From positions 21,545,223-21,609,222 of the forward strand of contig NC_135556.1 of NCBI RefSeq assembly GCF_964340395.1: DNA of 64,000 nucleotides. The letters run 5' to 3'. The notes beneath the pieces were generated by a model. It did no database searches, had not been told where the DNA came from, and worked only from the letters and a program-made list of their open reading frames with translations. Shown piece after piece: positions 41,616-53,640 of the stretch; the first letter of the stretch is position 1, and the number at the start of each line of letters is the position of its first letter. Both the position numbers and the translations under genes were made by a program. Source of the stretch: Glandiceps talaboti (Eukaryota > Hemichordata > Enteropneusta > Spengelidae).

Positions 41616-44600
41616 TTACAGTGTCACAATTCCTCCTGAAGCATTCGACAATTGAACCCAGAAGACGAGACCAAAGATGATAAATACGCCAGGAAATAGA
41701 AAACGACACACCATATCAATTCTTTCTGCAATTTTCAGATACACCCTACTACGTCTTTTGCAAATTTCATCCTTGCTTTTCTTTTTCGATTTGACTGCGC
41801 TGACGTCATATTCTTTTCTCGGCCGTAGTCTCAGTTCTTTCCTGGGTACAGCACCCTGGTTAACGAATCCGTGAAACGAGTTTGATCCGTCAATCGGTGT
41901 CTCCGTGTCCAATGAGTCCTGAATTAAAATAATTTATGATGGTTTAATACGTCACTGAAATGAATAAACAAATTGAGGATTTGAAAAGGAACTGTCCCTC
42001 AATTTTGGGTAGATAGGTAGGTAGCCAGTTGGGCAAGTAGGTAGCTGGATGGGTGGGTGGTTACACTGGGTAGGCGGGGAGGAAGGGGGGGGCAGGTGTA
42101 TACAAATGTATGTGTATTTGTTTGAGGTTGTACTGAGTATTATGTTTACGTATGTTAGTAAATGTATGTGATGTGTGAGTTTTGTGCCTACATTTGCATT
42201 AATCCCAATGAACACGGTCAAGCAGCAATGTTACTAAATTATTATTTAGGTAACTACTTACATTTTTAGTGTCAATGTCTTCTGGAACTCCACTAGCAAG
42301 CTCTCTTTTGGAAGCCCGGACACTCAGAATATAGAAGTAATTTACCATCGAGAACTCAACTAGAGCTCCAAAGACAAAGCACATACTCACAGAAAACCAC
42401 ACGTCCATCGCCTATATGTAATAAAAGTCGTTGAGTACATTAAAAAAAAATTAGGGTACAGTTGAACAGTGCAGATCATTCAAATGTGGGTAGGTAGATG
42501 GGCCATGAGTTCGTGGGTGGGTAGGTGGATGGGCCATGAGTGAGTGGGTGGATGGATGGATGGATGGATGGATGGGTGGGTGGATGGATGGATGGATGAA
42601 TATTTGAGATAAAATATGCATACAAATGACAGACACCTTATCAGTAAGCCTAACCCCATAACGTCTCACGACATTGTACTATATCACTTTTATACCCCTT
42701 TGATATATTGACGTTACCTAATCAATGACAACATTATACGATTATTGACTCAGTTTATGTCACCATCATATATCTTTTAAGACAGGAATATAAATTTCAT
42801 TATGTCTTGTGTAGAAACCGAAGTACCACGGGAGGCAGCCGCTAGCAGTCCCTTTCAGCTGTAAATATTAGGGTTATCATCGAATTAACGTACTGGAAAT
42901 GTGGAAAACTTCCATTCTACTGTTAGATTAAATGAATATGTAAATATACTCACGGTCGGGTAGGACAAGGAAGGGATGATGTGTCGTACATTCCCAGCCT
43001 GGGTCACCAGAGTTAATACGGAGGTGATACCGAGAGATGCCCTGGCAGCCGTTGCATCCACGTGTAACCAGAAGGATATCCATGATATAATGACTAACAG
43101 AAGTGCAGGCAAGAAGAGGTTGATTAAAAAATAACCCAGTGAACGTTCAAGTCTGAATTCAGCCAACATCATTGAAAAATTACCTAAAACCAAAGAACAG
43201 ATTGATAGTTAGTACTTGCCCTTAGCTCTGTTCACAGCCATGAGAAAAATTACATGTCAAAGTTGGTCTCAGAGATGCCGGTCTGGCATGCACACAAATT
43301 GTATATTTTTATCTTCAAATTATCTTAATAAATTAAATCAAAATGCTCTCCCCTTGTTAAGTTTGATGAACATGTAGTGTAGTGTATTACTTTGAGTTTT
43401 ACTACCTACAGTGTCTTTACTGTACACTTGTTTTAAGCGTGACAATCTATTCATTTATCATACCGCCCCGAGTGTTATTTTAGTGCTACCTGTATTTTGA
43501 TATTACAGCCGGTGTGAATAACATTGTGCATACTACCACAATACGTTAATTCAAGCGCATACAATCTTTCACGATACTGACACTGAGAGACAGCAAAATA
43601 CGTCGTGTCGCTTCGCCCTCATCGGCCACCCCTCTCTCGGGGTTGACCGATGTGTGAGGGCGCTCCGCCAATGCGTACCTTACAGACTACAAATGGCAAT
43701 TCCAATTTATGATTGAAGTTATTATAAATTAATTTACATCTTATACTATCAAATCACGTTACTCGACTTGCTAACATACATATAAACAAACCAAAAAAAA
43801 CTAGCGTCACTGCAAACTTGGCCGACGTTTTGTAATTAAAGTCGATACTATGGTTGCCCTTTCTCTTAGTACTATTTAAACATAGATCGATTTTGTTGAA
43901 AAGCCCATTGTCCATTATACACATAAATATCTCCCATTATTTGATATTTGTGTTCCAGGTACACAATTGTAATTACATACAACTAAAATATACAATGCAC
44001 TAATCATTTGACATTTTTACTGGTCACGATATTTCAACCACCGTAGTAGTTACGAAATGCACTGAATATCAGTATCAAAAATAAATCTGTTCGAACCACG
44101 ATAACAACAGCTTTCACACCTACCAATTGGCATCATATCAGACTGTACCCACGTTGATATGTTTGTGAGCCTGTACTGCGGCATCTTGGCCTCACCGTCA
44201 CTGCGTATTGGTTGACCGGGAGACCATGCAAGAATCACGTGATTATTGTTGTAAGCGTCTGTAGTTTAAAAAAGAAATACATCTATGATATACATTAATT
44301 GCAATGTAACGTTTTAACCAAACCAAAACGACAAGGAAGGGGTGTGAGCTTTCGTTTTGTTAAATATACACACAAAAAATTACTAGAAGGAAAGGAAACA
44401 ATCATGTAATCGTACAATGCGATCCAGTGCGATACATTTCCATAAAAACATGATTGGTAAAAATATACCCAAAATAAAAAGATACACACAAGGTACAGAA
44501 TATTATACATATACAGAACCTGGAACGAGGTGAAATACAAGAAGTTGTAAAATTAGGTAAGACCATCAACATTCTGCTTAGAACTGGCCACATTTAGATA

Positions 44601-47424
44601 TGTATAATTTGAGCTACTAATAAGTAATAAGTAATAAAAACACAAACTGTATCGATATCTACTTATTTAGGGTTGAGATCGATAGTTCAATGTAGGATAA
44701 AAAAACACACAAATTCTTTTATTCTTTTAGATAGGCCTCAGCCCCCCCCCCCCCATTCTAACTAAATTGGCCAAAATTTGAAAATGTTTCAGACAGCACA
44801 ATCAATTCCAACCCAGTACTTAGTAATATGTAGTAGTGCTATGAATACAAAGCCAGATTAGTTTTGTTGACTGGTTATTTTAGTACTATGCAAAATTCGT
44901 CAATTTGACGACATTTTAAAGAAATACATGTATCTGTATTTAGGTGTACAAATGTCTTAAAAGTAAAATGGCTAAAAAAAAGAATTCAGTTAAGTTTTTC
45001 ATCCTACATTGAACTATTGATCTCGCTCCTAATTAGCCCGGTAGCGTTTCATACAACACACACCACCATGACCTACTATATTTGTATGTATATGTCTGTG
45101 TATATCTATCTGTTTCTAGATCTATGTGGTTGTGTGTCTGAATAAGAGTGATTGGGTGTTTATTCGTGTGTCAGTGTTTGTGTGGGTTGTGTGCGTCTGC
45201 GTACTAGCATGTAACATGTATGTATGTATGTATGTATGTATGTATGTATGTATGTATGTATGTATGTATGTATGTATGTATGTATGTATGTATGTATGTA
45301 TGTAGGTAGCTAGGTAGCTAGGTGGGTAGCTGGATAGGTATGTAGGTATATAGGTGCGTGTGTGTGTGTGTTGTAAGCAGGAAATCAAAATGTATATATT
45401 TTGAGATAAGGCACAATTCATCTTCAAGTAGTAAGGGGTACATCAAACACTATATATATATATATAGTAGATGTGAGGTGTTCACGTCTTCATCTATCAT
45501 GGCAACACTTCAAATAGTTATATTTCATACTTACAACTCTTTATCTTCATTCTACAAAACTGCATGTCTAGAGGAAATTCGTGGAAGTCCATCTGACAAC
45601 TCAGTTTGAGTGTTAACCTAGAAAGTAGTGGGAAGTCGATAAACCAAATTAATTAGATGTAATATTATAGTTCTAAGAGCAAGAGAAGACAATATTTATG
45701 AACGGAAACTAAGCTCATAATATGAAACTATAAATTGAGAAATATAATTAAATGTTTCGAAAAACACAGTAGAACAATATAAGTAAGATATATTAATATT
45801 ATTTCTTAGCTGCTCTTTTTTTGAATGAAATGAGGCCACGTAAAAATAGGTTACTTTGTTCTGTCATGAGGTGAATAGTTATGAATGTATGTAAATAACG
45901 CAAGAGTCTACAAATCCACGCACAAGCATGCGCATAACGTACTCCTTTAACTTTAAGACAATGGGCCTCACTTATCACAAAGGCCTATTGTTTAATACAG
46001 GATATTTTAGAAGTTCAATGTACATACAAATGTAACAAACCTTGTCGAGTATATAATATCTCCATTCGGTTCTAACAAAAGAGCAATATTTTCCGACAGA
46101 ACAGAGTGCAACGCCCCGTTTTTCTCATTCTCGAAATACAGATCAGGCAACCAAAACTTTTTGATGGACTCCACAGTTTGAAAAACAATTGTGGTAGCGT
46201 TATGACGTAATCGTTCGTCGTTCCATCGAAGGTAAAGATCAATATCAACAGTGTAGTCCTGTACAACATAGAAAGAAAAATTCTATCCAGGATGAATGTT
46301 CACTCAAACTTTTTAAAACTTTGTTTTCCAAATGTTATCCCATAGTGGTAATGATAGCTTGAACCATTCTCTAGCTAGCTAAAATTGTATATAAGGTATT
46401 ATAAATTATCAATTTTATTTTTGGCTATAAATTATATACTGATTCAATCATGTTGAACAAAATAATATGTGAAAAAAACCATATCGAAACTACTGAAGTG
46501 ACAATACGTGCGAAGATGGCGCAATGATCAACCTAGAGAAAAGGTAAAAGAAAAATGGCGCCGAAGAATTTACTCATTGGTTTGCTATGGCTTTTTGTCA
46601 ACAAGCTGCATAAAATAAGAATCTGTACCAGTGTTTAGTGATGGTGAAAGTGCTCGGTTCTGAGAAACGTTTACACGAACTGGCATGCCAACTTACCATT
46701 GAGAGTGCATTTATTTCGCCGAAACTCTGCAGCAAGATAAAACATTCTACAACGACGGCGGTACCTAGCAAGCACATAATAGAGAGAAAGAGATAAAATG
46801 TGTCAGTCTGTAGTGTGCTCGTTTTCTAAAGTTGTTGTTATTATTTCTTGTTTCGTTTTAATTTTATTAGTTTTAACTGTTTGAATAGATAGCCAGACTG
46901 GGAAAACATTTGTGGGAAAATCAAAGCATCTTATAAAAAGGTGGTTTTAGTGTAAAAATGAACACAGAGTTTGGAAAGCAATTCACTCTGTATGTTAAGT
47001 AAGGAGAATTGTAATATCGTTACGAAGTACACAAAAACAAATTACAGGCACAGAATAGAAGTATCTATAAAGCAACATAACAGTCGGGCATATTTTATAT
47101 TAATCAGGTATTCAGGTGTCGCGAACTAATCTCACAGTCTTGACTACACTCTTCTTTAGCTGGACTTTGATTTCGTAGAGTCAGTGTCTTCCAGTCCAAG
47201 AACCTGTCTATGGAGAGTACACTTCGTCCATACAATTGAATGATATATACTGTAAATTTCAAAGTGACTTACTGTGGTGATGTGGTCGGAAAGTACTAGT
47301 TTCTTCTATACTTAGCACCTGACTCACAATTCTGTTATGTTCACTTTTCCATTTTGTGTAATCGGATGAAGCCTCAGACTCGATATCATTACCCAAACCT
47401 CTACCACACCATACCAACAACACA
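41616..47424 (-). CDS. Cys-loop anion-channel receptor subunit 1 (glycine/GluCl-like), first exon not located
   Basis: Exons in order: 47424-47273, 46764-46697, 46258-46041, 45617-45535, 44258-44124, 43183-42954, 42411-42262, 41918-41616. Borders are GT-AG and phases are consistent. The first exon opens after an acceptor in phase 2 with [13 protein letters not shown], the end of a signal peptide, so the ATG lies in an upstream exon. Landmarks: [21 protein letters not shown] (the NEK seen in GlyR and GluCl), the Cys-loop [15 protein letters not shown] with 13 residues between cysteines, LERSLGYF before M1, the M2 segment [21 protein letters not shown]3, a basic M3-M4 loop and M4. The 0' Arg and -1' Ala predict anion selectivity, but -2' is Ala instead of Pro. 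Potential N-glycosylation sites include NAT and NIS. Ligand is unknown. A possible poly(A) signal is at 41464-41469. Confidence 0.92.
42486..42600. repeat. GGTG/GGAT-rich tetranucleotide region in a receptor intron
   Basis: GGGTAGGTAGATGGGCCATGAG-type units occur twice, then GGAT/GGTG units. A similar GGTA-rich stretch is at 42000-42080. Both are in introns of subunit 1. Confidence 0.8.
43614..43662. repeat. GC-rich imperfect hairpin in a receptor intron
   Basis: CGCCCTCATCGGCCACCCC pairs with GGGGTTGACCGA and, after a TGTG bulge, TGAGGGCG. It is much richer in GC than its surroundings. Possible remnant of a mobile repeat. Confidence 0.6.
44742..44754. repeat. Poly-C run of 13
   Basis: Homopolymer in an intron of subunit 1. 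Confidence 0.9.
45216..45345. repeat. (TATG)n and TAGG-type microsatellite
   Basis: About 88 bp of TATG followed by GTAGCTAG and TAGG units, in an intron of subunit 1. Confidence 0.95.
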
Positions 47425-47556
47425 CTGCAACACAGAAGAAACAAAGGTATCAAACATATATCTCGGTTAGATTACTTAAATAATGTTCTTGGCTGCACAC
47501 AAAGCATTGCAATTGGCCAACAACAAAGACACATAAAGGCACACTATAAATATTAA

Positions 47557-48076
47557 TTGTATGAGATGTAAAATCATGAAATAACTCCAGAACCCATCTA
47601 TGAAATGCCTTTAATTCCTGGAGTGGCGTTCCCCTTTATTGGAACATTTAAGTTACTAAGCCACGTAATACTATGACTGAACAGCTCAAGTTTGACTTTT
47701 TAACTTTGAAGACAAGAAATCAATATCAAAGGAAAAGTTCAAAGGCGATACCTCGACTTTGATAACATGGATTGATACATTTGAATTAATTGAGTCTATT
47801 TTTGGTAAACTTCATGGGTTATGATTCATAAGCAAATGTGTGTCACATGACAATAATGGCTATTGTTCACCTTTTTTAAAGTAGAAAAATCACGTGTTAG
47901 GTAAGTTGACATTGGCTCATGCATGGTAGAGTTGCATATTATATATCCAGTTTTGGGCAAGTTTCAGACGAAGGTAAGGGGTCAATTCAAAGGGGAGCGC
48001 CACTCCAGAAAATAAAGGCATTTTCATAAAGCATGAGTTCTGGTGAGTCAGTTCATGATTTTACATCACATACATA
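47557..48076. mobile_element. Long inverted-repeat element (MITE-like), about 520 bp
   Basis: The arm at 47557-47637 (ATGTAAAATCATGAA..CTCCAGAAC..GGCGTTCCCCTTT) is the reverse complement, with small differences, of 47989-48076 (AAAGGGGAGCGCCACTCC..GAGTTCTGG..TTCATGATTTTACAT). About 350 bp lie between. No clear target duplication. It may instead be two repeat copies in opposite orientation. Fragments of the same family occur in SGCB introns. Confidence 0.7.
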
Positions 48077-50697
48077 CAAATTGAAACTTAAAGCTTGTTT
48101 TCATATTGTTTTTTTTTCATAGCAGTGCACGTGGTCCAGCGTTGCCTCATGGGAGTCAACAGACATGCATATGTATTAAATGAATAATGAATATTCATGT
48201 TATTTATCTGAACGTTATAAGTGCTCCTTTTGATTATCCAATACAGGGTATTCATAACGGTACACTAGTCTAATTCCCCAGGGCTTTGTATGATCTGTCG
48301 TTTGAATCGCTCTTAGACATGGTGAAATGATTACATGTGATGTGTTTCACGACAACTATCCAATTGTTCAGTTTTGCTGCATTTATGTAGATTTAATTTC
48401 CTGTTACATTTACATTTACGTGTATTAACTATAGCCACCATACAACATGCCCGAATGTGTTGTTTTTTTGTATTAATTCGAATGCCGTACGTAGTATTTT
48501 CATGGTTCACTTAATATGATAGCATGGTCTCAATACCTTTAACTACAAAACAACTAAGTATTTTCATTTCCGGCGGCATTTGAGGTATATCTACAGGGAG
48601 AGTATAATCATGTTGCTCATGTACACCTCAAAACAGTTTGTAACATCATTAATAACTCATAACTGCTGGCGCTTTTGTGAAACATATATTCATTTGGGCT
48701 TAATAACATAGGGTAATGTTTTAAAACGGTTGTTATGGGACTAGTAATATAAATATTATAGCCTGAGTGTTGAATTGCATTCCCCGGTTTACTGTAAAAA
48801 GTCGTTAACCAGGACATATTTGACAAATAATGTCACGATATCTACGCTTTCAATATCCGGGAAAGACATGCTCTAACTTTTCCAATAAATTTACTTTCAA
48901 CTATTATATTTTGCCGATGATAAAAACTAAACAACCGTTGACTGATTCCAGTGTAAACTAAAATAGCACTGAGGTCAACGGAACAGGCATAATATTGTAA
49001 TTCTGTGTAGGGTTTTATTTTGTTATGACGTAATCGTTTTGTATGAGTATTGATTACATGACACAGGCTTCAGCTTCATGGATAGGGTGGGAAGGAGGAG
49101 TACGCTTGTAAAATCTGTACTGTATGTGTATCTCTAAATTGTAGTTACGTCTGACTAAAGCTAGGTGATGGAATGTGTTATCCTTTAAATGTGCTAAGAT
49201 GTATTTACAGCTGTAAGTGGGGCCCTTGTTTGTGTGTGAAAACACCTATAGGAAGGCATTATATACGCAGGCGTACGAAATTAACCTTGGTCAGTCCGGG
49301 ATCAGTCGATCCGAGGCCGTCTAATTCTTCGCCAGACCGACAGTTTTGCAAAGCTAATGCGTCTTATGACTGATTGAAATTGAAAGAAATAAAACAAACC
49401 ACACTTAATAAACAGTTACAGTTTTCATATTTTACTTTTATAAACCCATTTGTTAACTAATTGATTTTTTTCTAATGAAAAAGACATAATCCAACCGACG
49501 AACATTGTAACTTTTCATTTCGTTCATATCAGCATGATCATGAGCCCGTACATTTAATGTGAACGCTATTATCTATAGCAACAGTCAAAGTCATGTTCTG
49601 TGTCAAAGTTCATGTATAACACGCTGTCCTTACCTTGGCAACTGCTATAACTTTAAATTCAATATCTATTTAGATCTTTTCGATATTGTGGAATCATATG
49701 TTGGTGGTCAGTCAACACACAATTTACCTTTCAAATAACTATCATGAGATATATCTTAAAGTACATTGACTACCATTATTACCAGTATACTAGAGCGTCG
49801 ATGTCATCACCAGCTTGTAATTTCCAATGGTTATGAATAAAACTCTGGAAATAACCTACAAAACTAACGTGTTCCCGTCATAACACCACTTATTATCGTA
49901 AAGTAACCTATCGCCAAACTGATTTGATAATGAGTATGTATAAACTATAGTTGCACATTCAGAACAAAGTTCATTTAGGATTAGTTCCCTCTACGGGAGG
50001 CAAAATTTCGTCTTGTTGTCCCTGGGTGTGTGGAGATGTCTACATTGGTTTATGTTGTCACATGTCACTGGCGACTGGTCATGTGAAGCCTTACAGAATG
50101 TGACTCTTACCTATACCGCGGACTACAATAAATTACAGTCCATCTATCACATACACAGTTGGGGTAATGTGCAAAGGTGCACTCAGTTTACATATTTGTC
50201 CACATAACTTGAGAGTCACAGCTTGAACATGAGATCATGTTGCCAATATCAAGCGCTACCTTTTGCGCAAAATTCATCAACAGAACTTTCTTATTTATGG
50301 ATAAAGTATAACAGGTATAAAGTCATTGAAATATTCAGTTACAGGCTGCTGCAGCTTTGACAATATAAGTTATTGACATGCCTGCAGATTGTTTATAACC
50401 TTATTATTTCTAAGGGAGATAAGTTACAGGTGTTGTTATATAAATTACAGAAGGTCAACATAGTTTGAATCCCTACTATTTAATGGTACGTCCTTCTTAC
50501 CTAAATATAGAGTTCTATTTTACCATATTAGTATCGGTTCTATTTATTGTCTATGTTCTTTTGTTATGTTCCTTACTACTATGCATTTATTGCCTCGCTA
50601 TGGAAGCACTAGTAGAGATCTATTACCCCGAGGGCTTTTATGCAGAATCTGACACTATTTCCCGACGCTGAAGACCTAGAGAAAGTATATATATAAG

Positions 50698-50699
<2 letters not shown>

Positions 50700-50764
<65 letters not shown>

Positions 50765-50775
50765 TTATATATATA
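50700..50775. repeat. (TA)n microsatellite
   Basis: About 60 bp of TA followed by TA-rich sequence. Confidence 0.95.
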
Positions 50776-51879
50776 TACACCTATACATATGACGTTTTTA
50801 GATGTCTTTTCCATAGTTAAGAATCCATTTTGTTTAAGATTTACACATGACTGTTTCGTCCATTTATAAATCTGCCCTAATTTGCGTATAGATTTATGCA
50901 ATACATTCTACTATATAGAAATGTTCTCCCACAGACCTGACGTAAAATCTTATGTTTTGAGCCCAATTTACTACTTAGGAAAAATTTCGTATTCATAAAT
51001 TGAGAATGTAACATATTGTCAGTATCCTTCGCAAGTGGAACGCCATTGTATTTGACAGCTTGTAGACAGATGGTGTTAAGGTGGTAATATGGATGAGAAC
51101 TTGTAGTATTGAAAGTTGTGCTTTTCTATTTGTCGACAACAATAGGAGAGCAAGGCCATAATTATTTAGTAACTAATTAATTAACAATTTAAAAAAAAAA
51201 TTGGGAGCTCTTATGTTACATACAAGAAGTGCTTTTTTAATCGCTTTAATACAAACAAGTAAACTATTTGTGCTCGTCAGTGTTTCAATATATGGGAAGT
51301 GACAGATGCATACGCAGACTACGACGTTACATATACTGCCTGGAGTATTTGTATTACACACTCGCCTATACTGTTTCACATTTTTTTGTGTAAAAGAAAA
51401 CAGAAAAAGTTGTTTTATTTATCAAAATGACATAGCCATGTGTCAACCATATCATCATTTTAATCTTATCTACAGACCGTCAGCTTGTAACAGATTACTA
51501 GATAGTTAGCTTCATTGCGTTGATTATGTTATAGCTTTTAATAAAGCCAGAATGCTTGCAATGATATCTCCTTGATTAAAGTCATTGAAAGGGAATTAAT
51601 TTACAAACACTTCAAACAGGTAATAGATACATTGAGAGTTACGAATATCTTTATAGCATGCAATTCAATGCAGAAAGTGCTTATGTGAAATGTAATCAAG
51701 ATTTATCAGCGAAAGTGTCACAATACCAATAGTTCTCTGAATAATGATTACCAAGGCCAGAGGGACTACCTTGGACATGTGCAAATCAATCTACAGCTAA
51801 ATATGTATAAAAAAGATATTAGAAATGTTGAGTTTCCGATTTTGTTATCAATTGGAAAGGGTATTGTTTATAATAATGT

Positions 51880-51881
<2 letters not shown>

Positions 51882-51914
<33 letters not shown>

Positions 51915-51942
51915 ACTCTCTCTCACCCACTCTCTCACTCTC
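51882..51942. repeat. (TC)n microsatellite with CACCCAC interruptions
   Basis: CTCTCT run broken twice by the same CACCCACTCTCTC block. Confidence 0.9.
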
Positions 51943-52349
51943 TGCAATATCATATCAATTATCAGATATTGCTCCGAATTGTACATATATTTTGATGTAT
52001 TTGTGTCAAATTATCATCACTTTTGACAAGTGTCACAATCGATATTCACATAGTTGCACATGTCCAGAATCACAGCATTCTAAAATATAATTTACAGTTT
52101 GGCTTTACCATAAAATTATACTGATAGTATTTGTAACTGCTCACGATTCCCTTAAAAATGACATGAATACCATTGGGATTATTCAGCACTTAATTAAAAT
52201 GGCTTGATAATACTTTTTATATCTATATCCAGTCCATTTCATTTAGCTAATTAGTGTAATACTAGTATGGTCGTGTGTAGACTACACTAGTTTCCCTATA
52301 CACTAAGTAACAGGCAGCTTAGCACAGCTGTCCAGGAAGACAAACTATA

Positions 52350-52716
52350 GTCTAGTTCCTGGCGGACCGTATTCTGTACTACGTTAACTTCACACTTATA
52401 CTGTCTAGTCAAGCCTGTGACTCTTGCACAGAACTATGTGCTCCCACCTACATTCATATAAACATGTTGAAGTCGTCACGTCCCCACATGATTTTTATTT
52501 AAAAGACTGGAGGTTGAGTCCTGGTTGGATATTGGACATAGTGAAAACAGCTGTATCACATGGATATTAATGAAAGATGATGACAGCCCATTTGCTCTTC
52601 GCTCACCATGGAGTTGAACCACAATTAACGACTTGAGTCACTGGCTTGACTAGACAGTATACATGTACATGTGAAGTTAACGTAGTATGGAATACGGTTC
52701 GCCAGGAACTAGACTC
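52350..52716. mobile_element. Non-autonomous DNA transposon with 74-80-bp TIRs (MULE-like MITE)
   Basis: 52350-52423 (GTCTAGTTCCTGGCG..ACTACGTTAACTTCAC..ATACTGTCTAGTCAAGCC) is the reverse complement of 52635-52714 with a few changes and one small insertion. GACAAACTATA occurs on both sides (52339-52349 and 52717-52727), a likely 11-bp target duplication with a 2-nt offset at the right end. Long TIRs and 9-11-bp duplications are typical of Mutator-like elements. No transposase frame is present. Confidence 0.85.
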
Positions 52717-52900
52717 GACAAACTATATATTTACCAGATTATTGTTAACATTTGTAGAGTCAGTATTTGTTGTGATTTTCTATTGGAAAATTTGCCTCTC
52801 TGTTGTGATTTGCAAAGATGACAGGACTGTCATTAACAGATAGACTGTCAGTTGAATAAATACAGTATAAAAGAACTGTCCCATGCTGTGTAAATCCACC

Positions 52901-53251
52901 TTAAAGGTGATTCAAAACACTCACTGTTTTGTTTACTGATATCTATTTTTAACCACCAGCAATATACTGTTTCACAATGCTGTTGAGTTTTATTCACCTA
53001 GTGACTACGCTCGTCATAGCCTTAGTGCTAACTAGTACTCCTTATGACGTCACAAAATCTCCGTGGTCTAGGTGGGACCGGAAATACCCGAAAACTCTCG
53101 AAGTAAATCCCAAAGGGAACTGACTGAAAAAAGGTCATTTTAAGGTGTTTACAGACACCTTTTTTAAAGATTTAAAACCAGAATGTGTTTCACAAACATA
53201 TCGTCTAGAAAAATAGAAATAGAGAATGTGAATATTTTGAATCACCTTTAA
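52901..53251. mobile_element. MITE with TTAA ends, about 350 bp
   Basis: The left end TTAAAGGTGATTCAAAACAC and right end (reverse complement) TTAAAGGTGATTCAAAATAT begin about 24-bp inverted repeats with two mismatches. If TTAA is the duplicated target, the element is 343 bp. TTAA targets are known for piggyBac and some other DNA transposons; the family here is not certain. It carries an internal TGACGTCA at 53045. Confidence 0.8.
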
Positions 53252-53399
53252 ATAATGTATATCGTCTTCATTGATATTATGTTGACGTCATCGAAGCTAC
53301 CATCGCGGAGATAATATGATTGTAAGTTGATACAAACGTTCGTTGTAATTTCTTACTCAATATCACCGTTAATTCGACAATAACTAGCATGTCCCAAAT

Positions 53400-53640
53400 T
53401 GTAACTGAGGTTAATTACAATTCGTTGTAATGTAAATTAATGATAAAGTGATCTAAATTACTATCACATGAAGTGCTCTAGATCTGATATTTAAATTAGA
53501 AACACTAATTACAGTACCTGGTAATTAATACCAGTTCATTAAAATTAATTATAAACTATCAATTAAAGTGACTTGCACATAATAACAGGACGTAAATGCA
53601 TTCGTTTAATCAATTGACACGAACACGATTTGTGAAAAGA
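53400..53640. promoter_or_regulatory. Candidate regulatory block rich in TAATTA motifs
   Basis: Homeodomain-like sites are dense: GTTAATTACAATT, AAATTAATG, AAATTACT, CTAATTACAG, GGTAATTAATACC, AAATTAATTATAA, CAATTAAAG and TTTAATC, all within about 240 bp. It lies about 6 kb upstream of the first located exon of receptor subunit 1. AT-rich base composition explains part of the density. Confidence 0.3.

Larger units (their letters stand above)
48077..52349. other. No gene recognised (upstream of receptor subunit 1)
   Basis: No exon supported. The missing first exon of subunit 1 should lie upstream of 47424 and could be here. Contains TA (50700-50775) and TC (51882-51942) microsatellites. Confidence 0.5.

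Noticed and set aside
46500-46570. AAGATGGCGC and AAAATGGCGCC as start sites of a further gene
   Set aside because: The frame after the first ends at once (ATG GCG CAA TGA), and it lies in an intron of receptor subunit 1 on the opposite strand.
47273-47453. Signal peptide starting at 47453 ([14 protein letters not shown])
   Set aside because: That codon is TTG, and the first part is a pyrimidine tract ending in GCAG, a better splice acceptor than coding sequence.
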